This document shows, piece by piece, positions 50,141 through 61,715 of a DNA stretch of 64,000 nt. This DNA is from Sinonovacula constricta (taxonomy: Eukaryota; Mollusca; Bivalvia; Cardiida; Solecurtidae), in assembly GCA_007844125.1 (NCBI GenBank), contig CM017567.1:18826037-18890036 (forward strand). Reading direction: 5' to 3'. Within the stretch, counting starts at the first letter, position 1. Every line of letters starts with the position of its first letter. The notes under the pieces were generated by a model. It saw only the letters and a list, made by a program, of their open reading frames with translations. It did not search any database and was not told the DNA's origin. The translations under genes and the position numbers were made by a program.

Positions 50141-52380
50141 GTTTTTGTGGTTACATTTAAAACAATTAAGTTGAGACAAGTGCATAATGACTCTTCGTGT
50201 CCATGCTGTTTTTAACAGAAAGAACACAAAATGTGGAAATTTCAGAATAGCAAAATTATGGTATGAGTTGTACTTTGGTATTCTTTGAATGTTTTTGTTT
50301 GCGTTTTACGATCAATGAGTTGTTGCTGTTTTTAAATTTGTAATGCTGGAAGTCTTGCTACTTCAACAAAGTGATCATTTAGCCACATCGTTATATAATT
50401 TACATGAGACAGTAAAATAACCGTTTTATTCTGATATAACAGCATATGATTATAATTTTGAAGCTAAATAGCGATTTATGTGCTGAAAAAAACTAAGGTG
50501 TAATGTGCATGATGCACTGTTTTTATCTTTGCACTGTTTTATCTTATTGGGATAATGTGTAATTTTATTAATTATTTGTATGATAGTTTTTATCTTTGGA
50601 CAGACAAAAGACTCGTTCTCTGATACTCAAATACTAAACAATAAGTTTCACTTAAAGTTTTGAAGGATATTGTTACCATAGCAATGGCTAGATCCAATTA
50701 GGTACCATTTGTAATCTTGCAGTGAAAACATTGAACACATATAATGCTTTCGTGAGTAAACACAGTAATCATTTCTATAAAACGTATTGATTGATGTTCA
50801 GCGTTTCAGATTAGAAGTACATCGAAAACAATTAACAAGCAATTAATATGTTTTCTAGCTGCTGCTTACTTTTTCAAGAACGTTCTAGCTATATGTCACG
50901 AAGCAAACGTTAACATCGTAGCACAACGGTTTTTTTAATAAAATTCATATTAAACAGTAATAAAGTGTATAAAAATTATAACTGTATTCATTCCAAGTTA
51001 ACATTTTCTCATTTTATGGTTATAAATATGTGCAACAACAAAATAAAAGTTTTCCTCACAATTTCAAATTGAATTTCATTTTCCTTAACTACGTATTAGA
51101 GGTAATATTATACAAGATGTAGCCGTTAGTGTACAAAACGTTATTATAAATGCAGGCAACGTATTTATTCCCGATTTCCGAAATGAGAGAAACATCTTGT
51201 CCGCATCGTGTTTTGAAGAGAAAGAGGTATTATTCCGATTAGACGAACTACACAAAAATTGATTGTAAATGAAATTATTTTTTCGAATCAAGAAAAAATG
51301 ACGAGAAAATAGTAAATTTTGTAGCATCCTGTGAGACTTTTTACGACCGCCACACAAGTAAAATTGTTGTGATCATGAATAAAAATATATATAAAAGTCG
51401 TATGCGCATTGCAACATATACCAAAATTTGAAAAGCCACAGGACAAAATAGACTGATAACAATAACAATGCTATAATCAAATACCATTTTATTATTCTTA
51501 CCTTTGAAGCTATTTACCTGTACTTTACGATGATCTATAAAACCACCCTGAAGCTGCCACATCGATACAACAACAGCTTTCTTACATTATTCCTATAAAA
51601 CATTCAGAAAGGTTGATGCCAAATGTTGACAATTAGTTATGCTTATAAAATCAATTTTGTATAAATTATGTGTAAAGTCTATCTTGTATTTTTGCGAGCT
51701 TCGTACTCAACAATGTTAACAACATAGCTGTTAATATTTCAGTTGAACAGACAATAGCTTGAAGTAATCAAGGGAGGCCATTCTTCTCATATTTATTGCG
51801 GTTATCTTCTACTTATTTCCCTTGAACAAAAAATTTGTTGAAGGTTCTTTGCACTTTTTATTTTAAAAATGTTTTCATTACTTATAACATGTCAACTGTC
51901 TGGTTAAATTACTCTTAATTTGCATTCTTATTTATCGGCTGAAGATGATTAAGAACGTTGCATTTGGTTGCATTTTCATGCTAAGTAATAAAATCACTTA
52001 AATGCAATTTGTTGGAAACAAACCGTTCACATCCATGCTGATGTATTTGGCATACTTGATGAAATTATATATCTAGCCTTTTTTAAACAAGGCTATTAAC
52101 ACTACAGTTAGGAAGAAACACGCAGAGGTGACGAAATTTAGTTTAATAAATACAGAGATATATAACAAAGATTGCAAGAATGTTGTATGTAGATTCGTTG
52201 AGTATTTTAATATTTGCAAGTGTCCTGATAATTCGACTACTCCTATATATAGTCTGCTTTGAGTGCTCAAAGCTATTCACGTGTCTACCGCGAGAAATCT
52301 GCTATTTGATGGTTCTTACTTTTTATATGTTGGGTCCTGGAACACAGTAAGGAATCTTTTGAAAAAAAAAAGTTCATTAT
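50141..52380. other. AT-rich stretch beyond the duplication
   Basis: No gene is recognised. A tail fragment of the SINE-like family lies at 51405-51450 (GCATTGCAACATATACCAAA on plus, minus orientation). Confidence 0.45.
51405..51450 (-). repeat. SINE-like family tail fragment
   Basis: About 45 bp match the tail of the family in reverse: TTGCAACATATACCAAAATT, then GAAAAGCCACAGGAC. Too short for more. Confidence 0.5.
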
Positions 52381-52518
52381 TTTAAGTCGAAGTTTTCGGA
52401 ACTGTATGTAAAGGATATTAAAGGAACAAAGGTCGTAGCTCTGTGTTTATGTTTAAGGACGATGGTTTCAGAACTGCATATAAATGGGTTCAAAGGAGCA
52501 AAGGTCGTAGCTGTGATG
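52381..52518. repeat. Two-copy 71-bp tandem repeat
   Basis: Units starting at 52381 (TTTAAGTCGAAGTTTTCGGA) and 52452 (TTTAAGGACGATGGTTTCAG) both end in CAAAGGTCGTAGCT. They are visibly diverged. Confidence 0.8.
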
Positions 52519-53743
52519 GGGATACAGTTATAAGCCATGTATACGAAGCCTGAATGGATAATAAAAAATCACAAAATTGTTCTTGTGAAAAAAGAAAACG
52601 GAATAAAGTTTAGTTAAAACAATTCGTAAACAGTTATATAAATAGGATTCTGAGAAGTATTGCGTTTGCATTAAAATAAAATGTATGCAATCAATATGTA
52701 TTGAAAGTTATACATATTACATACAATAGTTTACAGTCAGCAATTTGGTATAACAATAATAAAATACAAAGTATAAGGATTACGCTTACCAGAGTATATG
52801 ACCATAGAAATTTAATTCTTCATTTAGTCGTTTACTTCACGTACATACTTTAACATTTTGTGTTTTAAATTACGTAACCGTGATGGAAATGGCCCCCGAT
52901 AGTAGCACTCAGTTACATTTATATGTGTATGAGACCAAAACATGGGTATTCTGCAACCCCACACGCTCCACCGCCCACGCCCCAACCCACAAAAATATTT
53001 AAAAAATCATACCGTGTGTTTTCTCGCATTTTAATATAACCTACATTCTACCTCACCGCCCATCATGCTGTATTATTGATTCTGAAATTGGACTTAATCA
53101 ATATGGAGTGAAAATTTAAGCGAGTGAGTGATGTTACCATTTATACATGGTGGATACATGTCAGGCAGTGGCAGGTCGATACGACAACTGTTGCTTTGCA
53201 AAACTTTGTTAGAGTTATCTCCCTCCTTCGCTCACGCTTCGCCAAGTGTTCATTGAGAAGAACATGTACTGACAGACATTTTTCATGTTGTAAAACTGCA
53301 CGTAAAGATATAATTCGGTGTAGGTCTGTACGTGAAAGTTATAAAACTACTTAAATGTAGAGGATTCCCTTTAGTACCTAACTGGTTACATTTTAAAATT
53401 GATTTACTTTATAACTGTATGCTGTACATCATTATCTTATACGAGCTAACAGTATGATAACCTCCATTTTCCGCGTTATGTCCTGACAATATATCTTACT
53501 GGTTAACTCTATTCTTCATGGAAATCACACATTTTTCTTCTTTAATATAACGATAGTCAAATGGGGAGCAAGAAAATAAATACATGTTTTTACAATCTTA
53601 AACGAACCAGCGCTAAGAGGTTGAGGCATAAACAAGTGTGTGTAAAAACTGATTTGACGCCATTTGCACAGGCAATGTGTAAGAAGTTGTTTGAACCAAA
53701 ATATTGCCTAAAAAGATTCCCACGATGGAGGGCAACCTTTAAT
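52519..53743. other. Non-coding stretch
   Basis: A short GC-rich patch of CCACGCCC type lies at 52960-52990. Small frames at 53124-53354 and 53561-53767 have no recognised domain; the second runs into the hairpin that follows. Confidence 0.4.
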
Positions 53744-53806
53744 AAATTATTTAATGTTGGTTGCTGAATACTACTTGTTTATTCAGTAACCAACATTAAA
53801 TAAGTT
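53744..53806. repeat. Small palindrome (24-bp arms)
   Basis: TTATTTAATGTTGGTTGCTG plus AATA pairs with TATTCAGTAACCAACATTAA plus ATAA, with one mismatch and a loop of about nine bases. Confidence 0.85.
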
Positions 53807-55561
53807 TAACAGATATCAACGCTATCATTTTATGCAAATTTTATATTACTCGTATTGGGGTAAACGATGTGGTATAGCTCTCGTAACAGTAACATTATTC
53901 TTTGTTCTTTCGTCGGCAAAAATGTGTCTTTTGTCTTTACAAATCGTTTTTTACACATGATCCCTCTTGTTGTTATTAACTCGATATGTATTTATATTTT
54001 ATTCTTTGAAATTTCATAAAATATTTAACTTGTCTTTAATCTTTTACAGAAACTCGGTATTTGACCTGTTCTTTGTATAGTGGCTGCTGCTTACAAAAAT
54101 ATGATTTATGAACACTTCCGCCATTTTATCCCTCTGTAGATTCGACTCGGTTAGATAATTACTTCCGGCGGCGGTGTCATTAGTTACAGGAGTGTAATAA
54201 CTATTGCTATTGTCTAATAACGTATCAAAGGCAAATGTTATAGTAGTGCAGAGTCTCTGAATTTGCTCTTTTTGAAATCAAATGTCTGGCAAAAAAATCC
54301 TTTTGTCACATAAAGATTATCCTTATCCCAGCAAAACAAATCAAAAGAATTGTCTCCGGCTTAGTTATGGTTTCTTCTTTCCTCATTTCTTGGCATTAAA
54401 TTAGAAATACTAGACTTGTAAATTATTGCATAACCGTGTCTCTTAAAATAAATCAATGTGCAGTTACACCATTCTAGAAGACGTTTTTACAGAAGTTGTT
54501 CTCCCAGCTGTTTTCCCATTTCTATATGCATTTGTTGTAATGTATGTTACATACATATCATTAGGCATTTTTATTGAATAAATATTGTTTAAACCAAATA
54601 AAGTAATTTTATAAAGATATAAATATATTTAAAATCATAATATATATCATATATACATAATATAAATGTTTCAATCAGAACGATAATTTAACAATCATTT
54701 ACCACGACGACACATGGTATCATGTAGATGGTTTTCCAGTGCATACTTCAAGTAAAATATCTGCTATCTCAATAAACAATCACACACACTGTCCTGTCAA
54801 TGATGTATAATAATTTTAATAAGCCCGCAAAATAATTTTCAGTGACGCAAATGAGGCTCTTGAAAAAACGTTTCTACAATATATTACAATGACCTAATTA
54901 AATAAACAGTTGTGACATTGAGTTATTGGCGCAACACTACTAGTAAAGGTGACGCTTCTACGATAACAATTGTCTCAATATGGACACCAATAGATGTTCG
55001 CTCATTTATGTTTTTGTCTTTTACCATTTTCCCGAGAAATCTCATCCGCATGGTGCACGGGTCCATCGGGAAATAATATCACTTCTACAAGAGGAGATAT
55101 GTTGATTAATGTGATATTTCCAGGGAACGTGTTACTGGCAGTTGTTAAGCAGATAGGGGCGATTTCCTTCGTAATATATTCAATAAGTTCAGTATTGCAT
55201 TTATGATTTGATACCTGTTATCTTTATTCATTCATTCTATAAGTGTTGATGTGTTATATCCATTAATTTGCCAATTTATACTGCCGAAGGGTTCTATATC
55301 ATTGGACATATTAGAATTATGTTTGTGTTTGTGATTGTTTTGTCTAACTTTCAGTTCAAGAAATAAAGCGTTGTTAATCAGAAAATATTGCATCTGTATA
55401 TGAAATGTCTAAGGAATTTGTGCATTAATAACAGCAGATTCAATTACATAATGGATCACCGATTTATTTCTTAACTTATCCGCATCTTTGTTTTGTTATT
55501 CACCCTTCCATCTTGAAGGATATACAGATATGTTTTGCTTATATCAAGTAATATATTGTCA
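53807..55561. other. Non-coding stretch
   Basis: A GC-richer patch at 54110-54190 contains CACTTCCGCCATTTTATCCC and ACTTCCGGCGGCGG, which resemble ETS/YY1-type sites. No exon was found next to it. The 54595-54665 region is very AT-rich. Confidence 0.4.
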
Positions 55562-55832
55562 AGTGACCTCCTATTGTTCGTTTGTTTTGAGATACATCGC
55601 AGCGACCAGTTGTGATCATTATAGCGACGCCCAGCTGTTTTGGTGGAGGACGACCTCAGACAAATGTCTGGGAGGAACTACCGGCGCACCGCAGGTCAGC
55701 TGGAAGACCATCCCACATTAAGTCCTTGCCCCGAAAGGGACTCGAACCCACGCAGTGGGAGGCTTAGTAATCAGAGGAGTTACAAATCGGCGATTCAACC
55801 ACTACGCTAAGGGCACCCTAGTGACCTCCTAT
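55562..55832 (-). mobile_element. tRNA-derived SINE with 13-bp target duplications
   Basis: The element body is 55575-55819 on the minus strand. Its head, read on minus, has an A box TAGCGTAGTGG and, about 55 bp later, a B box GGTTCGAGTCC. These match the pol III consensus TRGYNNANNNG and GGTTCGANNCC. A non-tRNA body follows with TGACCTGCGGTGCGCCGGTA and CCTCCCAGAC. The 3' end is AAAACAAACGAACA. Identical AGTGACCTCCTAT sequences flank it at 55562-55574 and 55820-55832, showing LINE-machinery insertion. The long exact target duplications suggest a relatively young copy. Confidence 0.88.
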
Positions 55833-57494
55833 CCTAGGTGTTTCAAGGTTTCTAAAGGCGGGATTAACTATCACTATCAAGATCCATTTTCTCATTAGGA
55901 GTAGCATTGAAAGGAATAACGTAATTTGAAGAAGCGACTCAATAATAAATCAACGAGCTTAAAGAGTGAGCGAGGTTTATTTTTCAAGCACCTTTTTTCA
56001 AACTCAAGATCACTGTTAAGGAAATTACACCCTTCTAGTGGAATATACATGGCTTGATGTATAAATTGATAAAAGGCATTCTATTTCTCGTTTGAGACAT
56101 AAATAAATATTAACATAATTAAACGAATCGATGTGTTAAAGCCGTTCATTTACGATGCCACCTTCTTTTACATGTACCAAGGGGATTGACATATAAATAC
56201 ACTCATGTGTCTGTTTTTTATCAGTGGTAGTATGAACAAAAGTCATCGTTTGTTTAGTTGCCAGTGTCAGTTGACTGTAAGCCAAAACATCGGAAAGTGG
56301 CGACAAGTTAGAAAGAAATTAATACATATTCATTTCTTTGAATCGGTATACAGGGTACTTTATGTTCTAAGAGAAAACCATTCTACAAGTTGCGATTACA
56401 GGTAAATAGATTATGCGATTACGATAAATAATTGTATGTGATGTTGTGTCAACAGGAAAGTATGGCATAGATGCTAATAAACTGAAAAAAGATCTATATA
56501 AAATCTGCCGTTTAAATGTGTGTATATCTTAGTGACCGTAACTGAGTGCATGTGTACATATTCATGTACGAGGATTTAGTCTTCAGGAAGACATTCGTCC
56601 TTACCTACAGTTATCCAGGACAAGCTAGCTCTATGGTGAATATCTTGCACTGGGTTAATTTATCCAACCACAATAGGACCAATCAAATTGGATATGTCTC
56701 CAATGTCAAAGTATTGACCAGGTCTGATAATGGAAACTAATAAAGCCTTCGTCAATACTCCTTCTTATACCACAGGCAAATAGCCTTGTTTCAAAGGATA
56801 ACTCACTACCACACCACAGCACCTAGTAAAGTCTGGAATGGACAGGTATGCCTGTGACCTTGTTTATAAGAAAAAGAAATACTTGTGACTACAATACTGT
56901 TTAAAAGTAACTATACACAATGAAAACAAATTAAATTTTGATTTAAATTTAATTTTAGTTAATTTTTCGTTCATGTTTATGTTATAAGCTGTAGTTCATA
57001 CAACCGTTGAATGTTGCCTTTCACAGCGGAGTAATAATAGTGGGTTTTCAAGCCCGTTCCCAAGTTATACACATGACTTCATATCCCTCCCAAGTCATCA
57101 ATACCATGCCACGTCACGTCGCTGTTTCCTCCACCAAATGTTGGGGGATATAAATGTCGAAATAAATTAATACTTGAGATCAATATGTTTTTTATGGTCG
57201 GGGATTGGGGCTTGGATGGAAATTCAAGACAAGACAAGGACGGTGTATAATTGCATTACATGCAACTGGTATAACCTTACAAAACTTTTTGCAACCAGGT
57301 TTTTCGATCATTGTAAATTGCATTGAACAGGAAAAATGGAAAGTCAAAAACAATATTTAAAACATACCCTTTTTTATAGTGAAATTAAGATGCAGACAAT
57401 GAAAAAAAACACTTTAGGCCAATTCACATAAAATTCTAAGATCCCAATGCTACAGAAGGCCTTGTATGCTGGGGTTAATTTGAAGTAAGATATA
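55833..57494. other. Non-coding stretch
   Basis: Nothing recognised beyond small chance frames. Confidence 0.4.
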
Positions 57495-57660
57495 TATGAT
57501 TATTATATGGTTCTGTCATCGCCAACTGATGGAAATTTACATCACATTCCAATCACGCAGTCAGTATTTGTTGGCATAGGAATGGCGTGTGTCTCATATA
57601 TTTTATCTGTTTATATATGTTTTGTATACATATGTATTTCAGTCATTGTAACAGGTAACA
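57495..57660. repeat. Local duplication, copy 1
   Basis: GGTTCTGTCATCGCCAACTG, then TTACATCACATTCC, then CAGTCAGTATTTGTTGGCAT parallel TTTTGCCATCCCCGACTG, TTACGTCACATGGCC and CAATCAGTATTCGTTGGCAA at 61575-61640 in the same orientation. Diverged, unknown origin. Confidence 0.6.
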
Positions 57661-58639
57661 GCTGTTTAATCAGTAAACAGAAGTTTGTTATAAACTGTAC
57701 ATCCATAATTGTTTATTGCTAAAACATATTGTCTTGCTATATTTCTTTTCTTCATAATTCATATATATAGCATTGTAAATGCGCTTAAGTTGGTAGTCTG
57801 TGAAGGACCGACCTTGGTAAAGTTTGATATGTATCTGCTCACTGTCACTCAGCTCAACATAATACCCGTTGTTTTGAAATATGAATATGAGATTGCTGGA
57901 CAGTTTCCTTTGTGTTAAAAAAGTACATCGTTGTTTTAATGACGCCATCGGTTTAATGATAAGACATTTCAGGGGCATGTTCTTTATATTGATCTGTCTT
58001 CATCAGTCGGTCATACCTTGTTCTTGCAGAAGAGTTAATATCTTGAACATATTGTTAATAGTTCTTTGACTTTACGCCCATGGTCAAGGGGTGGGGTCGA
58101 GGACTTGTAACTCCTCGTTAAGTCTGAGTGCCAGTTTGTTTTTTTAGCTTAATAAATCAAATTGAAAAAAAACTAAGGAAAAACTGTTCCTTAATTTTTA
58201 TGCGCTATATTTTTATTATCACTGTGAGTTACGTTGATGGTTTTGTTGGAGGAAGCATGACGAACAACATTCCATTTGCTGCTGGGTACTGGGTATAATT
58301 TGATACATATAGCTACAGATAGATAGAAATAGCAATCAGATAAATAAGAATTATGTCTTTATTACAAACAATTGTAGAAAAATAAGAGTTAACAATGCTG
58401 TAATTTCGACTTGTATTTTCGCATTTGTGTAATGCTGCCTTTTCATCTTGACAAACTCGCAAACAATATGTTTTTTGAAATGCGACAGAAACTGGGTCGT
58501 TGTGATTTGACAGCGCTAACTTACCGCTGCGCTAACAAACCACAATAACAGAAATTCTTTCTTAATCCACTGACATTGAAGGCACAGTAAGGATTGCTAG
58601 AAGCCCTGCAGAAAAAAAAAGGAAAATGGCCTTTATTGC

Positions 58640-58885
58640 GGTGGACAGAACACTGAAGGCACAAGTCGCTAACATTAAATCGGGTCAATAACGAGCCTAT
58701 GTGTGTTCGTACGTCGCGCGCTTGGAAGTAGTAGTCAGTGTGTTGGTGGCTGTTTTACATACACTATAGTATTCATACTGTTTGGTTGATTAGCAGTGTG
58801 TGGATTTATTTAGAAAATTGCTATTCACTTTGATTTAACTGTGGCGTGAAGGGAGAGGGGTTATTAATCTGGTTTAGTTCCAACC
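58640..58885 (+). promoter_or_regulatory. Possible promoter and 5' UTR before the candidate exon
   Basis: GC content rises here (GTACGTCGCGCGCTTGG near 58710) in otherwise AT-rich DNA, directly before the ATG at 58886. No TATA box stands out. This is inference from composition and position only. Confidence 0.25.
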
Positions 58886-58969
58886 ATGTCTGAGGGTACA
58901 AGCGGGCATCAGCCGGACCGTGAAGGAAACATTGCGGTGCCACAGTCACCCGTTAACTCCACCCACAAG
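58886..58969 (+). CDS. Candidate first coding exon of an unidentified gene
   Basis: ATG at 58886 in a fair Kozak setting (AACCATGT) opens 28 codons, MSEGTSGHQPDREGNIAVP and onward to NSTHK. They end exactly at a splice-donor-like CAAG/GTAACC at 58970. Codon use and base composition are less AT-rich than the surroundings, and the peptide is polar and low in Ile/Phe/Lys, unlike the chance frames here. Beyond the donor the frame continues to 59179 but turns AT-rich and intron-like. I recognise no domain, and no partner exon in the window could be chosen. Without transcripts it remains a candidate. Confidence 0.35.
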
Positions 58970-61554
58970 GTAACCGGAACTCTTCTTGTGATATTCTCAC
59001 GACTGAAACAAAATATGTGGTTTATTGACAAACCATTAACATATGTTTGTATTCTTAAACATTTAGATGCTGGCAATAAATTTCTAAAACTTAACTGCCA
59101 TGTTGATCAAATCAATCGCATTTCGTCCATAGTCACTTTAAGAGTCGTTGTTCATTTATTGAAAAGAATCGAAAATTAAGTTTTGTTTCGTTTTGGGGGT
59201 AATTTAAAAGTTGAAAGGACAATCGACGTGTTTTACCAATACGTTAATCAGGGTCATTCTCGGTATTTTACTTGCTTCAATGGTAATTCGCTTTTTGTCT
59301 TAAGTCAATAAGCTCCCTTCGCCTACCAACGGATATGAGTAGGTAAAATAGGACACATGCATGTTCATGACATAAAATCTAATGTAGAAACCAATTTTTG
59401 TCACCTCACAGTCTAATAATTTTGTTTTGTTTTTGTTTTGTTTTTCTTGTTTTGTTTTTAATGGACATTTTATTCTACATGTCTTTATCGACAAAAATTA
59501 TGTCTATGATAAATTAGACACGTTTTATTTTAATAACAATTACTTAGTTACATATTTAGGTTCATTATGATTATAATGATAGTAGTATTTTTAAGTTTGA
59601 CAATTGCTCAAAAAGTCTTCAGTGTCGATAATATTCGCTATAAACCGTCGGGTTTACGTGTTCCCTTTAAAAGAGGCACTTTGTATTCATCGTCAGTATC
59701 GTTGCGTTAATTTTTATCCAGAGAAGGTTAATCATATACAATCTGAGCGCTACGAAATACTTAGCAATTTGACAGCACTGGATATAGTTTTGCGCAAGCG
59801 AGATGTGAATGTATCAAAAGACATTACACAGCAACCGAAATACAACCTTAATTACACCTTTGGAACGATCAGTCGTCCAAAGGACCAAGTGGCGTGATCC
59901 GTTTTACTACCACTTCCTATGTATAGTCACAAAACCTGGCAGACATGAGAGAAAAAACTGTAAGACGAAATAGTGCAAGCATTGACGTAAACTCAATACT
60001 AAGAAGGGAAGTCATTAAAAGAGAAATAGTAACGTCACTTAAAACTATAATGGCTACTTTGTATTCAGTTGAAAAGAGTAGTATGATTGTATTTAGAACC
60101 GATTCGCAAAATACAATATTGTACAGACACCAGATGTGTTATAGGTTATAACAGCTCTTCATAGTTTGATGGAATTGAATCTTATGTCCAATATACGTCA
60201 AACGAAAATATACGTAACTGTCCAAATAGGATAAATAAAACGACAATATAGATAAAACTGCTTCTCTGAGCAAGCCAATATATACATGCTTCGCTTCAAT
60301 AAAATTTAAAATATAGTTTACATTCTAATGTGACCATGGTCACTTTTGTCTTTAGGGTTAAATATAGGTGAAAAGTAACGTTTAATTTCCTTTTGATACC
60401 TTAAGATTTTTTAATTGAGCAACAACTTCTTGAATTCTTGTAGACGGTAGGCATGCTACTTGTGATGAATTGACCTGAATAATAAAATCACAATATACAT
60501 TTTCAAACATTATTTAATATCCTAAATGTTTCACACATAACTTCACAAGGCAATGTACCGCACGTGGTATAATACAATATTAATGAATTATGTGAAGTTT
60601 CTACCGCTTTTTTAAATTCGTTATTTATAGATATTGTATTTCCTTCTCAAAATTGTTATTTATGTTCTCTAGTATAAAAATTCTTATGTAGTTTGCTGGA
60701 TAGCTCCAAATTAAAATCGCTTAAAAGCGAAAAAATGTGTCTCAAGAGGTCTTGAAATTAAAAGAAATCATTATCTTTCCAATATTAAACAATAAACTTA
60801 CACCAGGAACTACCAATCAAACAAGATTACACCTCTCGATTGGACAATTAAGAATAACTTCTTTTCATAAACGAAGAAAGTGGAAATTGAATTGAAATTC
60901 ATTCTTGCCACAACCACTTTCCTAATGTTCTCAACCTTTCAACAGAATTCAAGTCCTCTTGTATTTTACAGCAAAAAACCTCTAAGAAAAAAAATGACCG
61001 TAAATATCTATGATTAAACAGTTTAGTCGTAAAAATATTTAGACGAGCATGTTTATTCTACTCCAGTTTACAAACATTTCCATGTTAGCTATAGAGATAT
61101 CAATATATGCTTTTAACATGTTGTGAAATAAAGGTTTCTTTAATTGAAACAAAAATAGTTGACCGTCTAGTTAGATTTCTACTGGGTTCAAGTTAAAGAA
61201 TCATGCATAACATGATGACTTCTGATAATAAAAACTAATGATTTTTCTAAGATTCAAAAAAAGACAAGTACCGAACAACTGTATTCGATTCTCGTCATAA
61301 ACCGGTAGTACAGTTGATGACAATGAGGTTTTACACCAGGGAAAATTGTTGCAATTTCCGAGCTAATTGTGGCTATTAACCAAATGACACGCGTAACCAT
61401 CGCTTAGTCGCTGCCTTCACTCCAGCCCCAACGGGGCTGACAGCGAATAATGACTTGTCTTTCTGACTTCTGAACGCACACAACATTCACTGATTATTGG
61501 AATTATAACATGCCAATTCCCCAGTAGGCTGTTTTCTACATTTGTTGTTTGAAT
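58970..61554. other. AT-rich stretch, possible intron
   Basis: A TTTTG-rich patch lies at 59421-59460. Frames at 59604-59897 and 59945-60151 have mixed composition but no recognised motif and no splice sites in the right phase for the candidate exon. Near 61420-61440 a short AGCCCC/GGGGCT hairpin occurs. Confidence 0.4.
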
Positions 61555-61715
61555 AAAGTTAATATGAATATTATAGTTTTGCCATCCCCGACTGATTTAG
61601 GTTTACGTCACATGGCCAATCAGTATTCGTTGGCAAACGCATGACATTTGCTTCGTAGATTTTAGCTATATGTGCACATCATGCTACATATATTACTGTT
61701 GTTTATTGCTGTATG
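61555..61715. repeat. Local duplication, copy 2
   Basis: Diverged counterpart of 57495-57660, about 4 kb away in the same orientation. Confidence 0.6.

Noticed and set aside
53561..53767. 68-codon basic frame
   Set aside because: It ends inside a palindrome and has no homology that I recognise.
54110..54190. ETS- and YY1-like strings suggesting a promoter
   Set aside because: No exon or splice donor nearby. Short motif matches occur by chance.
59604..60151. Two frames downstream of the candidate exon
   Set aside because: No acceptor in a phase compatible with the donor at 58970 and no recognised motif.
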